Shown: positions 17,920-27,485, counted from the first letter of the stretch. The stretch: 64,000 bases of DNA from Acidobacteriota bacterium (GCA_003223215.1 QHYH01000083.1:82651-146650); one strand, 5' to 3'. Numbers and translations are program-made. The notes: generated from the sequence alone by a model not told the origin.

Positions 17920-17974
17920 TTCATTACCCCTGGCGGAAATCTGCATGGGGTTTGCTTTCCCTTAGGGAGGACCG

Positions 17975-18532
17975 ATGTGGGGCAATAAGAAACCGGATGC
18001 GCCGCAAGCCGGGCCACCGGGACAAGGAAATTCAATTTCGAATCAGCCGTCGAAGTCAGCTTCGGCGGCCTGGGAGGATAAACCCGTAATGAGCACAGAT
18101 GCGATGCGTCCATTAGGTGGGACCGCCGATCGCGGCACAGCGCGCCTCGGGGCTAGCCTGCATGTGAAAGGAGAGATCTCCGGCAACGAAGATCTGCTAA
18201 TCGATGGTGCAGTTGAAGGACTGGTCCAACTGGATGAGCGGAAGCTCACCGTCGGGGCCGCGGCGAAAGTCACTGCCGACATCATCGCCCGCGAGGTGGT
18301 GGTGTATGGCACGGTGAAGGGCAACCTTCGCGCCAAGGACAAAATTGAAATCAAGAAGGATGGTTCGGTGAACGGCGACCTGACCACCGCACGGATCATG
18401 ATCGAGGACGGTGCTTACTTCAAGGGTTCGATCGAAATCGACAAGACCGAGCAAAAGGAATCCGGCAGCAGCCACGCGTTTAGCAGGAGTTCCGCAGTTC
18501 CGGCGGGTGTCACGGCAACCAAGACGATTTAA
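17975..18532 (+). CDS. Bactofilin
   Basis: Polymer-forming cytoskeletal protein of the bactofilin (DUF583) family. A flexible, Gly/Pro/Ser-rich N-terminal tail (about residues 1-50) is followed by a right-handed beta-helix core (about 55-155) made of short repeated strands rich in G-x-V/I, for example L-G-A-S-L-H-V-K-G-E-I-S-G, V-V-Y-G-T-V-K-G-N-L and I-K-K-D-G-S-V-N-G-D-L. A short charged/Ser-rich C-terminal tail follows. Bactofilins assemble without nucleotide and scaffold cell-shape or envelope enzymes. The 185-residue length is typical. The gene is monocistronic: it has its own upstream gap and ribosome-binding site, and a strong terminator follows 28 bases after the stop. Confidence 0.92.
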   Translation: MWGNKKPDAPQAGPPGQGNSISNQPSKSASAAWEDKPVMSTDAMRPLGGTADRGTARLGASLHVKGEISGNEDLLIDGAVEGLVQLDERKLTVGAAAKVTADIIAREVVVYGTVKGNLRAKDKIEIKKDGSVNGDLTTARIMIEDGAYFKGSIEIDKTEQKESGSSHAFSRSSAVPAGVTATKTI

Positions 18533-18560
18533 AATTCTTATCCGCGTACAATCCCTTCCG

Positions 18561-18597
18561 GAGAGCGCCCCGACCTGGTCGGGGCGCTCTCTCGTTT
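18561..18597 (+). terminator. Intrinsic terminator after bactofilin
   Basis: A perfect 13-bp inverted repeat (18561-18573 pairing with 18579-18591) with a 5-base loop is followed by TCGTTTT. The stem is GC-rich and ends transcription 28 bases past the bactofilin stop codon. Confidence 0.9.
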
Positions 18598-18826
18598 TCC
18601 GAGCAAAGATGCTCGCCTGCTTTTAGGCACCACTCGCCCGGTCTCCTGTCGGTCTCCTGCTGCCCCTGGCGTACCGCTGGGCATCGGCAAATCGATCGGG
18701 TAGTCGCCGGTGCTCTAACTTTTTCTCCTTTTGTTCATCCAATTGGGTGAGAAGAAAGGGAAAGAATGATCCGCCGTGCGGCAGCGCCGCCCATTCGCGT
18801 GCGCTTCCCCCGGTGCGAGGCTTGCC

Positions 18827-19798
18827 ATGGAAACGAGAAAACTTGGGAATTCCGATTTGAACATTACGCCGGTGGGTTTTGGTGCCTGGGCCATCGGCGG
18901 GGCAGGCTGGGAATTTGCCTGGGGTCCGCAGGAGGACCAGGATTCGATCGCGGCGATCCATCGCGCGCTGGAGTTGGGTGTCAACTGGATCGACACGGCC
19001 GCAGTCTATGGCACGGGCCATTCCGAGGAAGTCGTCGCGCGGGCGTTAAAACAGTGGCGCGGTGCTCGTCCATACGTTTTCACCAAGGGCACGCTGACGT
19101 GGGACAAGAATCGCAAAGTGAAGCCCAATCACTCGGCAGCCTCCATCCGCCGCGAATGCGAGGATAGTCTCGGCCGCTTGCAGGTGGAAACCATCGACCT
19201 CTACCAGATGCACTGGCCTCCGTCCGACAATGGCGCTTCGCTAGAAGAAGCTTGGCACGCGATGGCGGAACTCCAGAAAGCGCGAATGGTCCGCTGGATT
19301 GGCGTGTCGAACTTTGACGTGGCGCAAATGGAGCGCGCCGGGAAAATTGCGCCGGTCACCTCGCTGCAGCCGCCGTATTCGCTGATTCGCCGCAAGATTG
19401 AAGAGGAAATTCTTCCGCACTGCCAAAAGCGAGGTATCGGCGTGATTGCTTACGCCCCCATGGCTTCCGGACTGCTCACCGGCGCGATGACCCGCGAACG
19501 CGCAGCCAAGTTGCCTCCCGATGACTTCCGAAGCCGCAATAAGGAATTCCAGGAGCCGCGTCTTTCCAAGAACCTCGAACTGGTCGAGCGGCTCCGCCAG
19601 GTGGGCGCGCGCCATGGCCGCGGGCCAGGCGAAGTGGCCATCGCCTGGGTGTTGCGGCATCCGGCAATCACGGGCGCGATCGTTGGCGCACGAAACGCCA
19701 AACAGGTAGAAGGCGTGATGCGCGCCGGCGAATGGAAGCTCAACGCGGGCGAAATTGCCGAAATCGAAGGCGCTGCTGTCATCGCCGCTTCTCGATAG
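18827..19798 (+). CDS. Aldo/keto reductase
   Basis: NAD(P)H-dependent oxidoreductase with the (alpha/beta)8 AKR fold. The catalytic tetrad is complete: D56 (W-I-D-T-A), Y61, K87 (F-T-K-G) and H129 (Y-Q-M-H-W). The C-terminal cofactor-binding segment with A-I-V-G-A-R-N-A-K-Q is also present. Sequence style matches the general-stress AKR11/AKR13-like group, but no substrate can be assigned. The ATG at 18827 was chosen because it begins the conserved first strand (M-E-T-R-K-L-G) and GAGG lies 6 bases upstream. An SDR gene follows after 33 bases in the same direction, suggesting a two-gene operon of reductases. Confidence 0.92.
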   Translation: METRKLGNSDLNITPVGFGAWAIGGAGWEFAWGPQEDQDSIAAIHRALELGVNWIDTAAVYGTGHSEEVVARALKQWRGARPYVFTKGTLTWDKNRKVKPNHSAASIRRECEDSLGRLQVETIDLYQMHWPPSDNGASLEEAWHAMAELQKARMVRWIGVSNFDVAQMERAGKIAPVTSLQPPYSLIRRKIEEEILPHCQKRGIGVIAYAPMASGLLTGAMTRERAAKLPPDDFRSRNKEFQEPRLSKNLELVERLRQVGARHGRGPGEVAIAWVLRHPAITGAIVGARNAKQVEGVMRAGEWKLNAGEIAEIEGAAVIAASR

Positions 19799-19831
19799 GT
19801 TTCCCTGTTCGCGAAAACGGAGTGAAAAACA

Positions 19832-20626
19832 ATGGACCTCGGACTCAAAGGCAAGACCGCGGTCGTGTCTGGCTCAACGGCCGGGATCGGCTTCGCCATT
19901 GCCGCTACGCTCGCTGCCGAAGGCGCGAAAGTAGTGGTTAACGGGCGCACGGAAGCTCGCGTCAGCGCGGCCCTCGCGCAAATCCGGCAACGCGTCAAGA
20001 ATGCCGACCTTCGTGGTGTCCACGCTGATCTGGGGACTTCCGCCGGCGTCGAAATGCTTGTGAAACAGGTTCCTGAGGCCGACATTCTGGTGAACAATCT
20101 CGGCATCTTCGAGGTCAAAGCGTTCGCGGAAATTTCCGACGCCGATTGGCTGCGGTTGTTCGAGGTGAACGTGCTAAGCGGCGTTCGACTTGCGCGCCAT
20201 TACCTGCCTTGCATGCTGAAGAGGAATTGGGGTCGCATCATTTTCATTTCCAGCGAGTCGGCACAGCACATCCCGGTGGAAATGATTCATTACGGAATGA
20301 CTAAGACCGCGCAGGTGTCCATTGCGCGCGGACTTGCCGAATCTGTCGCGGGCAGCGGCGTCACGGTGAATGCAATCCTGGCGGGACCAACGGCATCGGA
20401 GGGAGCCGGACAGTTTGTCGAGCGCATGGCCAAGGAACAAGGCGTGACGCGCGCCGAAATCGAGAAGCAGTTCTTTGCCAGGGTGCGGCCGACTTCGCTG
20501 CTGAAGCGCTTCGAGACACCGGAAGAAGTTGCCGCGGTCGTCGCGTTCGTCGCCGGCACGCCTGCCGTGACCATCAACGGCGCTGCCGTGCGCGCCGAGG
20601 GCGGCGTGGTGCGCAGTATTTTCTAG
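19832..20626 (+). CDS. Short-chain dehydrogenase/reductase (SDR)
   Basis: Classical SDR oxidoreductase. The Rossmann cofactor motif is G14-S-T-A-G-I-G20, N-N-L-G is at 88-91 (the usual N-N-A-G with a leucine), and the catalytic residues are S141, Y154 and K158 in Y-G-M-T-K. 264 residues is standard. The basic residue after strand 2 (N-G-R-T) suggests NADP(H) preference, which is an inference. It lies 33 bases downstream of the aldo/keto reductase gene. The substrate is unknown; 3-oxoacyl reductase-like annotation would be an over-call. Confidence 0.9.
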   Translation: MDLGLKGKTAVVSGSTAGIGFAIAATLAAEGAKVVVNGRTEARVSAALAQIRQRVKNADLRGVHADLGTSAGVEMLVKQVPEADILVNNLGIFEVKAFAEISDADWLRLFEVNVLSGVRLARHYLPCMLKRNWGRIIFISSESAQHIPVEMIHYGMTKTAQVSIARGLAESVAGSGVTVNAILAGPTASEGAGQFVERMAKEQGVTRAEIEKQFFARVRPTSLLKRFETPEEVAAVVAFVAGTPAVTINGAAVRAEGGVVRSIF

Positions 20627-20638
20627 AAAGGCATGGCG

Positions 20639-21073
20639 CTAGGCGCGCAAATAATCCGCTCGCCAATTCTTGATAAGCTGTTTGATGGCTTTGCGCTTGG
20701 TCAGCTTGTCGTCCAGCACTTTTCGCATCAGTTGCTCTAACTCCTCATCACCGGCGAACCGCATAGAAATAAATTGGTCCACCGTAAGTTCATCGGCGCG
20801 CCAACCGAGTTCTTCGGGCAGGATCCGCTCGTAGCGCAAGCGCTCTTCCAATCGAATGACGCGGTCCTGTACCCTCAACGCAAAAAGCCTTGCGTACAGC
20901 ACGCCCAAAAATAATGCAGCGGCAGTCAGGACCCATTCCAAACCGTCGATGGAAAACCCTGCCGCTATCCACCGATAAATCGACCATCCAAAATGGATGA
21001 TCAGCATGGGCAAGGCAAAGAAATGGTACAAAGGAACAAACCTTACGTGGTTCTTGAGACTCTGCTCGCTCAT
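20639..21073 (-). CDS. Small two-helix membrane protein (DUF6526-like)
   Basis: Protein of 144 residues from the ATG at 21073; a start at 21103 would add ten residues. It begins K-N-H-V-R-F-V-P-L-Y-H-F, followed by a first membrane helix (about 18-38) and a second (about 45-65), then a charged cytoplasmic-looking tail with R-L-E-E-R-L-R-Y and a Lys/Arg-rich C-terminus. The overall pattern matches what I know as the DUF6526 family, a conserved membrane protein without known function. It lies convergent to the SDR gene (12 bases between stops) and downstream of the amidohydrolase on the same strand. Confidence 0.75.
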   Translation of the reverse strand: MSEQSLKNHVRFVPLYHFFALPMLIIHFGWSIYRWIAAGFSIDGLEWVLTAAALFLGVLYARLFALRVQDRVIRLEERLRYERILPEELGWRADELTVDQFISMRFAGDEELEQLMRKVLDDKLTKRKAIKQLIKNWRADYLRA

Positions 21074-21143
21074 GGCTTTTCTCTCCCTCTGCGAAGTGGG
21101 CACGCGAAAAACGTTGGACTCCGGCAGTCTCCTGCCGAACCCT

Positions 21144-22481
21144 CTACTTTGTCAGTTCGTTCTTGAAGACCGACCCGTTGTGCATCACAAACTTTACGTG
21201 CTCCAGTTCGCTCACGTCCTTCAAAGGATCCCCCGAGACGGCAATGACTTCGGCGTATGCCCCGGGAGCAATCGTCCCGATCTCCCCTTTCCTATCCAGC
21301 ATCTCCGCCGGCCGCGAGGTCGCCGCCTGAATCGCGTCCATAGGCGCCATGCCCATCTCCACCATCCGCTGGAACTCTTGCGCAATCGGCTCGGTCCACG
21401 GAATGCCGCCCATGTCCGTCCCAAAGACAATCTTCAAGCGCGCTTTCAGCGCCCTTTTGAAGGTATCTTCATGGACGGCCGCCCGCGCGCGGTCACGCTT
21501 TCCTTCCGGCGTGTCCGCCGGCGCCCAATCTCCGTAATAAGGAGAAAGCGTCGGGCAATACCACGTCCCTTGCCTCTTCATCTGCTCGATTTGCGCGTCG
21601 GTCATCTCCAAGCCATGTTCGATCGAATCGCACCCGCCGTCGAGCGCGCGTTGCAACCCGATTCCGTTGTACGCGTGACACGCCACTTTCTTTGTCCAGC
21701 CGTGAGCTTCATCGACAATAGCTTTCAATTCCTCGACCGTCAGTGTCGGCTGCGACACCAAGCGCCCTTCGTTGTCCACCCAAGACCGGTGCGTCATGTA
21801 CACCTTGATCCAGTCCGCACCATGATCCAATTGTTGCCGCGCCGCCTTGCGCGCCTCCACCGGCCCGTCGACGAGTTGCGCGCCCTTGGGCATGTCCAGC
21901 TCTGGCGCATAGCCTTCCAGGTTGTACCCGCCGGTCGTGGAAATCGCGCGCGTCGCGCAAAACAGCCGCGGTCCGGGAATCGTCCCCTCTTCGATGGCCT
22001 GCTTGATTTCGACGTCTCCGTAGCCCGCGCCCTCGGTCTCGAGGTCGCGCAACGCCGTAAACCCCTGCTCTAGCGCCCTCCGCGCGGCAAACGTGGCGCG
22101 CGCCGCGCGCAGCGCAATCCCGGCCTTCAGGATATTCGCGTCGTAACCGCCTTTTTGGGGATCTTCGCCCCACAAGAAAATGTGCGTGTGCGAATCGGTG
22201 AGCCCCGGCAAAACTGTGCTACTCGAGAGATCAATCACGTTCGCACCCGAGGGAATTGCTTCTCCCGACCCGGTTACCTTTACAATTCGTTCGCCACGCA
22301 CAAAAATCAGTTGATTCTTTCGCGGCGTCTCGCTTACTCCGTCAATCAGCGTCCCAGCGCGAATTACGGTTACGGCCCCACTCTGCGTCGCACTCTGCGC
22401 CCGTGCCGCATCTCCACTCGTAAGTGCCGCGAGCTCCGCACACAAAACCACACGCGCAGCGAACCAGCCAAGTTTTTGCAT
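21144..22481 (-). CDS. Secreted amidohydrolase (imidazolonepropionase-like)
   Basis: Exported metal-dependent hydrolase of the amidohydrolase superfamily. A signal peptide (about 1-28) is followed by a composite beta-sandwich and TIM-barrel. Metal ligands are visible: H98 and H100 in D-S-H-T-H, K226 in W-I-K-V (likely carboxylated lysine), H269 in A-C-H-A, H289 in S-I-E-H-G and D356 in F-G-T-D-M. The layout matches prolidase/imidazolonepropionase-related enzymes that are abundant in Acidobacteriota. The substrate could be a dipeptide, lactam or similar and is not readable. 445 residues is typical. The next gene on the same strand, 70 bases downstream, is the DUF6526-like protein. Confidence 0.9.
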   Translation of the reverse strand: MQKLGWFAARVVLCAELAALTSGDAARAQSATQSGAVTVIRAGTLIDGVSETPRKNQLIFVRGERIVKVTGSGEAIPSGANVIDLSSSTVLPGLTDSHTHIFLWGEDPQKGGYDANILKAGIALRAARATFAARRALEQGFTALRDLETEGAGYGDVEIKQAIEEGTIPGPRLFCATRAISTTGGYNLEGYAPELDMPKGAQLVDGPVEARKAARQQLDHGADWIKVYMTHRSWVDNEGRLVSQPTLTVEELKAIVDEAHGWTKKVACHAYNGIGLQRALDGGCDSIEHGLEMTDAQIEQMKRQGTWYCPTLSPYYGDWAPADTPEGKRDRARAAVHEDTFKRALKARLKIVFGTDMGGIPWTEPIAQEFQRMVEMGMAPMDAIQAATSRPAEMLDRKGEIGTIAPGAYAEVIAVSGDPLKDVSELEHVKFVMHNGSVFKNELTK

Positions 22482-22851
22482 TGCACCCCCCTCTAACGCG
22501 CGTAGCTTGCCCCAATCTCCCCCCTCGATGCAACACCGTCATCCACTAACTAGCCGGAAGGACCACATCGTGCAGGTCCGCTTGCCGTTGTGCGAAATCG
22601 AAGCCCTTTTGCAAATGCGGGCTTCTGCGCCTCGCGAGGCAGGATGGCGTACGCTTCATCCACGCACTTGTCCCACCGGAGCTGCCTTGCGGCGTGGCTC
22701 CCCAGGTCAGCACCGTTACGCCGTTCATAGGCCACCGCATAGACCGCCTGGCCTTCCTTGCGCAACGGGCCGGGCGTGCACGGTTGATGATTGTCGAAGT
22801 CCTGAATGCAGTGAGCGGCGATCCAGGTCTCAAGCAGTCTTTGAAAATACC
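22482..22851 (-). other. 370-base gap with a possible gene remnant
   Basis: Between amidohydrolase and purK. The minus strand has a coding-like frame running to a stop at 22550 (for example W-I-A-A-H-C-I-Q-D-F-D-N-H and R-W-D-K-C-V-D-E-A-Y-A-I-L) with no in-frame ATG and no clear ribosome-binding site; it is open back into purK. It could be the 3' remnant of a lost gene. I recognise no family. No RNA gene or terminator was seen. Confidence 0.25.
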
Positions 22852-23994
22852 TCAGGCGCGCTGGGAGGCGGATTGGGAAAGGGCGGAGTCGAGACAGAAA
22901 TCGGGACGGTGAAAAAACGTCGGCAGTTCGGAAAGGCGGAGGGCAAGTCGTTCGGGGGAAGCCGCACGCACAGTGACGTGACCGAGCTTGCGGCCCGGGC
23001 GGGGAACCTTTCCGTACAAGTGCAAATGCGCATCGGGAACGCCGAGAACTTCCGAAGGTTCGGGAAGGTCGCCAATCAGGTTGATCATGGCGCACTGACC
23101 GGCCGGCCGCGTGGAGCCGAGCGGCAGGCCGAGAACGGCGCGGAGATGGTTCTCGAACTGGCTGGTGACCGCCCCTTCGATCGTCCAATGGCCGGAATTG
23201 TGTACGCGCGGCGCCATTTCGTTGGCGAGGAGGCGGCCCTGGTTCTCAAAAAACTCGATGGCCAGCACGCCGACGTATTCGAGCGACTCGATAACGCGAC
23301 GGGCAATGTCTTCGGCGGCACGCTGCATCGGCGGATCGAGCGAGGGAGCGGGGGCGAGGGAGAGGCGAAGAACGCCGCCGCGATGGTGGTTTTCGACCAT
23401 GGGGTAAAAGGCCGTCTCGCCATGGCGCGAGCGCACTGCAAGGAGGGAGAGTTCCCGGGTGAAAGGCACGAAGCGCTCCAGGATGAGATGGAGCTTGGGA
23501 AGCTCGGCTTTAGCTTTCACAACGTCGTCTGTGGTGCGCAGGATCCATTGCCCCTTGCCGTCATAGCCCATCCGGCGAGTCTTGAGCACGGCGGGAAGGC
23601 CAAGTTGCCTGATGGCGGCGTCAAATTCGCCGGTTTTCGAAACGGGGAGAAAATCGGTGGTTGTGATGCCGAGATTGCGAAAGAGGGTTTTCTCTCCGAG
23701 CCGATCCTGCGCCGCTTCGAGAGCAGCGGGAGGAGGATAGACAGGAACGCGCTGGGCAAGGAATTGCGCTGCTTCGACGGGGACGTTCTCGAATTCGTAG
23801 GTGACAAGTTCCAGCCCATTCGCAAATTTCTCAAGCGCCGCGTGATCGCCGTAGTCGGCGGTGACGCGCTGGGCGATGCGGCCCACCGGAGCTTCCGGAG
23901 AAGGGTCAAGAAAGCGGAAATGCAGGCCGAGCGGATAGCCGGCCAGCGCGAGCATGTACCCGAGCTGTCCGCCGCCGAGAATGCCCAGGGTCAC
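22852..23994 (-). CDS. purK: N5-carboxyaminoimidazole ribonucleotide synthase
   Basis: ATP-grasp enzyme of de novo purine synthesis, converting AIR, bicarbonate and ATP to N5-CAIR. The N-terminal [12 protein letters not shown] motif is diagnostic. The ATP-grasp core includes [12 protein letters not shown] near 138-149, E-R-F-V-P-F near 175, and [12 protein letters not shown] near 258-269. At 380 residues it is of normal size. Its ATG overlaps the purE stop by 4 bases (ATGA), a coupled purE-purK pair at the 3' end of a long minus-strand array. Confidence 0.96.
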   Translation of the reverse strand: MTLGILGGGQLGYMLALAGYPLGLHFRFLDPSPEAPVGRIAQRVTADYGDHAALEKFANGLELVTYEFENVPVEAAQFLAQRVPVYPPPAALEAAQDRLGEKTLFRNLGITTTDFLPVSKTGEFDAAIRQLGLPAVLKTRRMGYDGKGQWILRTTDDVVKAKAELPKLHLILERFVPFTRELSLLAVRSRHGETAFYPMVENHHRGGVLRLSLAPAPSLDPPMQRAAEDIARRVIESLEYVGVLAIEFFENQGRLLANEMAPRVHNSGHWTIEGAVTSQFENHLRAVLGLPLGSTRPAGQCAMINLIGDLPEPSEVLGVPDAHLHLYGKVPRPGRKLGHVTVRAASPERLALRLSELPTFFHRPDFCLDSALSQSASQRA

Positions 23995-24551
23995 TGCCGC
24001 TTCCCTTTCTGCGAGTTTTTCATGGGAACCGCGACTGCGGAAACCGAGGGGTCCGGCTGCGCCAGGACGCGGTCGGCCTGCTCGACGCGAAACTTTCGCA
24101 ACGCCTCGCGAATTTCGGGGTGCTTCGCGCCGAGGATTGCGGCGGCAAGCAAGGCGGCGTTGATTGCGCCGGCTTTGCCGATCGCCAGCGTGCCAACCGG
24201 GATGCCGCCGGGCATTTGCGCGATGGAGAGCAGCGAATCCAGGCCCTTGAGGATTTTCGATTCGACCGGAACACCGAGCACAGGAAGGACGGTCTTGGAG
24301 GCGGTCATGCCGGGGAGATGAGCCGCGCCGCCAGCGCCCGCGATAATGACCTCGAGGCCGCGTTGTTCGGCGGCGGAGGCGTATTCAAAAAGCAGGTCCG
24401 GGGTGCGGTGCGCGGAAACGATGCGTGTTTCATGTGGGACTTTCAGGCCCGCAAGGATGTTCGAGGCGTGCTCCATGGTTTCCCAGTCGGAAGTGGAGCC
24501 CATGATGATGCCGACAAGAGGATTGGCGTCGTTGTGGTCCGGTCGATTCAC
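23991..24551 (-). CDS. purE: N5-carboxyaminoimidazole ribonucleotide mutase
   Basis: Class I PurE, which rearranges N5-CAIR to CAIR in purine synthesis using the product of PurK. Motifs seen: I-M-G-S-T-S-D at 16-22, S-A-H-R-T-P at 46-51 (catalytic histidine), and [10 protein letters not shown]. The presence of purK next to it supports class I rather than class II. At 186 residues it carries a slightly long, basic C-terminal tail after the conserved core. Overlaps purK by 4 bases. folC lies 66 bases upstream. Confidence 0.96.
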   Translation of the reverse strand: MNRPDHNDANPLVGIIMGSTSDWETMEHASNILAGLKVPHETRIVSAHRTPDLLFEYASAAEQRGLEVIIAGAGGAAHLPGMTASKTVLPVLGVPVESKILKGLDSLLSIAQMPGGIPVGTLAIGKAGAINAALLAAAILGAKHPEIREALRKFRVEQADRVLAQPDPSVSAVAVPMKNSQKGKRQ

Positions 24552-24617
24552 GCGCCTCTATGCCTTTCTCGAGCAAATAGTTCGGTTTTTCATGAAGGCG
24601 ATATTTTACGGCTTTTT

Positions 24618-25961
24618 TCAGTGCGCGGCGACTTGCTCTCGCTGCTTCCAGTGGTGCCGAAGCTGACCGACCAAATACAACGAGCCAGTAATGAAAATAG
24701 CGTCGCCGGGAGCAGCTTCCGCGAGCGCCTGGTCGAGCGCTTGTTCCGCCGAAGAAATGACCGTGAAGCTCGAGGCGTGATGGGAGGCGATCTCGGCGAG
24801 ACGCGGGGCAGAGATCGCGCGGGAAGTGCGCGGCTCGGTGAAGATGACTTCGGCGGCGTGAGGAAAGAGCTGGCCGGCGACCTCGTCGACCGCCTTATCG
24901 CGGAGCGCTCCATAGATGAGCCAGATTTTGCGCCCGGCAAAATTTTGTGCGACGAATTGCGCGACTTCGCGGGCGGCGCCGGGATTGTGCGCGCCATCGA
25001 GGTAAATATCCGGGTTGGATTGCAGTTTTTCAAGACGCCCCGGCCAGACCGTAGTGGCGATGCCCTCGCTGATAGCGCCCGCCGAAATGCGGAAGCCGCG
25101 TCTGCTAAGTTCGCGCGCGGCTGCAAGAGCGTTCAAAGCGTTTTGCAACTGGAAGCGGCCGGGCAGACCAGGCGCAATTTCAAACGCATCACCGGAAGAG
25201 ATTTCCTTGACCAGCGCGCGGAAGAAACCGTTTGGCAAGGGTTGCTCCTTGGTTTCGAATGCTTGCGAGGTTTCGATTACCGGGCAGCCAACCTGAGCGG
25301 CACGAGCAAGGATCACTTCGCGCGCCTGCGGACGTTGGGCTGCAACAATGACCGGCGCTTCGGGCTTCAGGATTCCTGCTTTCTCGCTGGCAATCTCTCT
25401 TAGTGAGTGCCCGAGGAAATTTTCATGGTCGAAGTCGATGCGCGTGATGACCGTGAGGACAGGCGACAGAATGTTGGTGGCGTCGAGGCGGCCGCCCAAG
25501 CCAACTTCGACAACCCCGAATTCAACGCGTTCGCGCGCGAAGCATTCGAACGCCATGGCGGTAACGCATTCGAAATACGTGGGGTGAGCGCGAAGCCTGT
25601 GCCGACCGAGAAGCTCCTCGACGAGCTCCAGCAGGCGAGTAAAAATTCGAGCAAAGGATTCATCTTCGATTTCCCTGCCATCGAAGCGCATGCGCTCGTT
25701 GATTCTCTCGAGATGCGGGGAGGTATACAGCCCGGTGCGAAAGCCCGCATGCCGAAGAATCGATTCCAGAAAAGCCGATGTCGAGCCTTTGCCATTGGTT
25801 CCCGCGATGTGAGCGCTCGGATAAGCCCGGTCCGGGCGACCAAGGCGCTCGGCAAGAACGGTAATGTTCTCCAGGTCGAACTTGGCCGCCGCGGCCTGCG
25901 TAGGCGCAGCCAATTCCCTTCCCAAGGTCAAAAGATAGCGAACCGCCGCGTCGTAATTCAT
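24618..25961 (-). CDS. folC: Folylpolyglutamate synthase/dihydrofolate synthase
   Basis: Mur-ligase-family enzyme that adds glutamate to dihydropteroate or tetrahydrofolate. The P-loop G-T-N-G-K-G-S is at residues 54-60, followed by Y-T-S-P-H-L, V-E-V-G-L-G-G-R-L-D-A-T-N and the C-terminal L-D-G-A-H-N-P. 447 residues is usual. Whether it is bifunctional (FolC) or only a polyglutamylase cannot be read directly. The stop of accD lies one base upstream of the folC start, so accD-folC is a tightly packed pair, which is a common arrangement in bacteria. Confidence 0.95.
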   Translation of the reverse strand: MNYDAAVRYLLTLGRELAAPTQAAAAKFDLENITVLAERLGRPDRAYPSAHIAGTNGKGSTSAFLESILRHAGFRTGLYTSPHLERINERMRFDGREIEDESFARIFTRLLELVEELLGRHRLRAHPTYFECVTAMAFECFARERVEFGVVEVGLGGRLDATNILSPVLTVITRIDFDHENFLGHSLREIASEKAGILKPEAPVIVAAQRPQAREVILARAAQVGCPVIETSQAFETKEQPLPNGFFRALVKEISSGDAFEIAPGLPGRFQLQNALNALAAARELSRRGFRISAGAISEGIATTVWPGRLEKLQSNPDIYLDGAHNPGAAREVAQFVAQNFAGRKIWLIYGALRDKAVDEVAGQLFPHAAEVIFTEPRTSRAISAPRLAEIASHHASSFTVISSAEQALDQALAEAAPGDAIFITGSLYLVGQLRHHWKQREQVAAH

Positions 25962-25962
25962 C

Positions 25963-26811
25963 TCATCCCGTAAGCAGGTCGAGCGCCTTGGCGAGGTAGG
26001 CTTTCAGTTCTTTGCGGTGAACGACGGCGTCGAGGAAGCCGTGTTCAAGCATAAACTCCGAGCGCTGAAAACCGTCCGGGAGTTTTTGGCGGATGGTTTG
26101 CTCGATGACGCGCGGGCCGGCGAAACCAATCAGCGCGCCGGGCTCCGCGATGTTGAGGTCGCCGAGCATGGCGAAGCTGGCGGTAACACCGCCGGTGGTG
26201 GGATCGGTCAAAACCGAAATGTACGGCAGCTTTTCGTCGTCGAGCCGCGCGAGCGCTGCGGAAACTTTCGCGAGTTGCATCAGGCTCACGGCGCCTTCCA
26301 TCATGCGCGCGCCGCCCGAGCAGGAAACGGCGAGGAACGGCTGACGCGTTTCAATGGACAGTTCGATGGCACGCGTGACCTTCTCACCGACTACGGCACC
26401 CATGGTGCCGCCGATAAAGCCGAATTCCATCGCGCACATCACCACAGGTCGCCCGTTGAGCTGGCCCTCCGCGGTGATGATGGCGTCGTTCATGCCGAGT
26501 TTCCTCCGGGCCTCCTTGAGCCGCTGCGCGTAAGGCTTGGTGTCCACGAACTTCAACGGGTCGGTGGAAGTCATACCCGCATCGTGTTCTGTCCAGCGGC
26601 CGTCGAGCAGCATTTCCAGGCGCGAGCGCGCGCCCATCTTAAAATGAAACTGGCACTTCGGGCAGACGTGGAGGGTGGCTTCGAGGTCCTTGCGAAAGAC
26701 GATCGCGCGGCAGGACTCGCACTTGACCCACAGCCCTTCGGTACGCACACGGCGCTCTTCGGGCGGTGTGGGCTGCTCGATTAGTTTTTTCTCGCGTTTG
26801 AACCAAGCCAT
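25963..26811 (-). CDS. accD: Acetyl-CoA carboxylase, carboxyltransferase beta subunit
   Basis: Beta subunit of the carboxyltransferase that transfers CO2 from carboxybiotin to acetyl-CoA at the start of fatty acid synthesis. The N-terminal zinc ribbon is intact (C31, C34, C50, C53), followed by the crotonase-like core with A-V-S-C-S-G-G-A-R-M-M-E-G and T-D-P-T-T-G-G-V-T-A-S-F. At 282 residues it is standard. The partner accA is not in this window. accD leads directly into folC. Confidence 0.96.
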   Translation of the reverse strand: MAWFKREKKLIEQPTPPEERRVRTEGLWVKCESCRAIVFRKDLEATLHVCPKCQFHFKMGARSRLEMLLDGRWTEHDAGMTSTDPLKFVDTKPYAQRLKEARRKLGMNDAIITAEGQLNGRPVVMCAMEFGFIGGTMGAVVGEKVTRAIELSIETRQPFLAVSCSGGARMMEGAVSLMQLAKVSAALARLDDEKLPYISVLTDPTTGGVTASFAMLGDLNIAEPGALIGFAGPRVIEQTIRQKLPDGFQRSEFMLEHGFLDAVVHRKELKAYLAKALDLLTG

Positions 26812-26948
26812 AGAGGCAGTTTCCGTCGTCGGTAATAAGGTCTAAGTCAAGAATTCTAGAAAACTGAGATGTAGCCAGACGCGGCCCTTCCCGTCTCGCA
26901 AAGGCCTGCAAGAATGCTTGCTAACTTCCAACCTGCAACCTTGGACTC

Positions 26949-27485
26949 TTAATAATCGATCCCTCGCTGAGCCAGTATACCTTTCGTGTAGGGATGTTTC
27001 ACCTCGCGCATCTCGGTGACCAGGTCGGCCAGCGCGACGAGCTTCGGATGCGCGTTGCGGCCGGTACAAATCACGTGTACGCGTTCGGGGCGGCCTTTCA
27101 GAGCCTCCACGACCTCGTCGGGGTCGAGCATTTCGTAGCTGATGGTGTAATTGATTTCGTCGAGCACCACCAGATCGTACTTCCCACTGTAAATGGCTTC
27201 GCGGCCGGCCTGCCAGCATTCGCGCGCCAGTTTGATATCTTCGGGATCCGTTTCCGCTTTGCCGATTTTCACAAAGCCGCGGCCCATCGGGCGAATTTCA
27301 AATTTGTCGTCGCCGAGCATCTTGGCTGCATCGAGCTCGCCGTAGTGCCACGAGCCTTTAATGAACTGCACCATCATGACGCGCAGCCCCTGGCCCACGG
27401 CGCGGAACGCCGTGCCCAGCGCGCAAGTCGTCTTGCCCTTCCCCGGCCCGGTATAAACGATCAGCAATCCTTTTTCTTCCGGCAT
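26949..27485 (-). CDS. cobO: Cob(I)yrinic acid a,c-diamide adenosyltransferase (CobO/BtuR type)
   Basis: ATP:corrinoid adenosyltransferase that makes adenosylated corrinoids from cob(I)alamin or cob(I)yrinate intermediates. It is the CobA/CobO/BtuR P-loop type: the ATP site G-P-G-K-G-K-T-T lies at residues 13-20, with V-L-D-E-I-N-Y and I-C-T-G-R-N-A further along. At 178 residues it is normal. No other corrin-ring genes are adjacent, so a salvage role is likely, which agrees with the B12-uptake locus near the right end of the window. This link is inferred. The hypothetical gene upstream starts 55 bases away on the same strand. Confidence 0.93.
   Translation of the reverse strand: MPEEKGLLIVYTGPGKGKTTCALGTAFRAVGQGLRVMMVQFIKGSWHYGELDAAKMLGDDKFEIRPMGRGFVKIGKAETDPEDIKLARECWQAGREAIYSGKYDLVVLDEINYTISYEMLDPDEVVEALKGRPERVHVICTGRNAHPKLVALADLVTEMREVKHPYTKGILAQRGIDY

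Noticed and set aside
22507-24321. A 604-codon open frame on the plus strand opposite purK and purE
   Set aside because: It is antisense to two certain purine genes, has no recognisable domain, and results from GC-rich codon bias on the opposite strand.
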